Program-made: the position numbers and the translations under genes
Assembly (NCBI GenBank): GCA_964611525.1
Contig: CAZTAL010000077.1
Coordinates: 1-6,120, forward strand
DNA from: JAAYJR01 sp964611525
GTDB taxonomy: Bacteria; Bacteroidota; Bacteroidia; Bacteroidales; Prolixibacteraceae
Direction of reading: 5' to 3'
DNA length: 6,120 nt
In this document: positions 5,894 through 6,120 of the stretch, piece after piece
Numbering within the stretch: position 1 is the first letter of the stretch
How the letters are laid out: every line of letters begins with the position of its first letter
The notes under the pieces: model-generated
What the model was told of the DNA's origin: nothing
Database searches by the model: none
Seen by the model: the letters and a program-made list of their open reading frames with translations, nothing else

Positions 5894-6120
5894 ATGAAGA
5901 ACTTTATCGCAGTATGGATTATTTTTACCATTGTTTTGGTGGGCCTAGCTAATGCTCAGGAAACGGGGACCTTCACCGATTCGCGTGACGGACATGTTTA
6001 TGAATGGGTAAAAATTGGTGACCAAATATGGATGGCAGAAAATATGGCAAATCTTCCCGAAGTTAATAGAGTAGATGACAGTCAGTTCGAAGGAAAATGC
6101 TATTATGTTTATGGCTATGA
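5894..6120 (+). CDS. Secreted FISUMP-domain protein (partial, runs off the window)
   Basis: An ATG at 5894 opens a frame that continues to the window edge (75 full codons). Residues 1-22 form a signal peptide (MKNFIAVWIIFTIVLVGLANA, probable cleavage after ANA or AQ). The mature part begins GTFTDSRDGHVYEWVKIGDQ, then IWMAENMANLP. This is the typical opening of the Fibrobacter succinogenes major paralogous domain, where T-x-D-x-R-D-G-x-x-Y, K-I-G-x-Q-x-W-M-A-x-N and a later C-Y-Y-Y block are characteristic; here KCYYVYGY follows. These proteins are exported and common in Bacteroidota and Fibrobacter; their function is not established. I see no direct link to the sulfatases. The upstream gap 5775-5893 holds only the candidate promoter and a short palindrome, AAACCGGTTT (5825-5834). 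Confidence 0.88.
   Translation, partial: MKNFIAVWIIFTIVLVGLANAQETGTFTDSRDGHVYEWVKIGDQIWMAENMANLPEVNRVDDSQFEGKCYYVYGY

Overview
The window looks like chromosomal DNA from a member of the Bacteroidota, probably a polysaccharide degrader from a marine or gut-like habitat. The base composition is AT-rich, and start codons lack clear Shine-Dalgarno sequences. Candidate promoters fit the Bacteroidota -7 pattern TAnnTTTG, and two exported S1-type sulfatases sit in tandem, as in polysaccharide utilization loci (PULs). The assignment rests on gene content and style; there is no rRNA or other marker here.

Layout: positions 1-84 hold the last 27 codons of an upstream gene, followed by a good intrinsic terminator (107-143). 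A 380-base AT-rich leader (144-524) carries a candidate promoter overlapped by a 16-bp perfect palindrome. Next come two sulfatases on the + strand, 40 bp apart and probably one operon. The first (525-2465) has a signal peptide, an alkaline-phosphatase-type sulfatase domain with an unusual CAVAR active-site pentapeptide, and a C-terminal HEAT-like region. The second (2506-4122) is a lipoprotein with a canonical CAPSR pentapeptide. Their metal-site residues and C-termini differ, so they probably remove different sulfate groups from one sulfated glycan; the glycan cannot be named from this window.

The region after the sulfatases is patchwork. It has an AT-rich spacer with a 9-bp inverted repeat, then a truncated IS1634-type transposase on the - strand (4270-4638), which marks the edge of the sulfatase block. 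A compact type II toxin-antitoxin pair follows: a small ribbon-helix-helix-like antitoxin (4776-5042) overlapping a PIN-domain VapC-like toxin (5023-5463) by 20 bases, behind a promoter region with short repeats that could be its operator. A 91-codon unrecognised ORF (5499-5774) lies 35 bases after the toxin.

At the right edge a secreted protein of the Fibrobacter succinogenes major paralogous domain type (FISUMP) starts at 5894 and runs off the window. No clearly new multi-gene system is visible. The points most worth a second look are the valine in the first sulfatase's maturation motif, the orphan ORF attached to the toxin-antitoxin pair, and the repeat structure in the two promoter regions.
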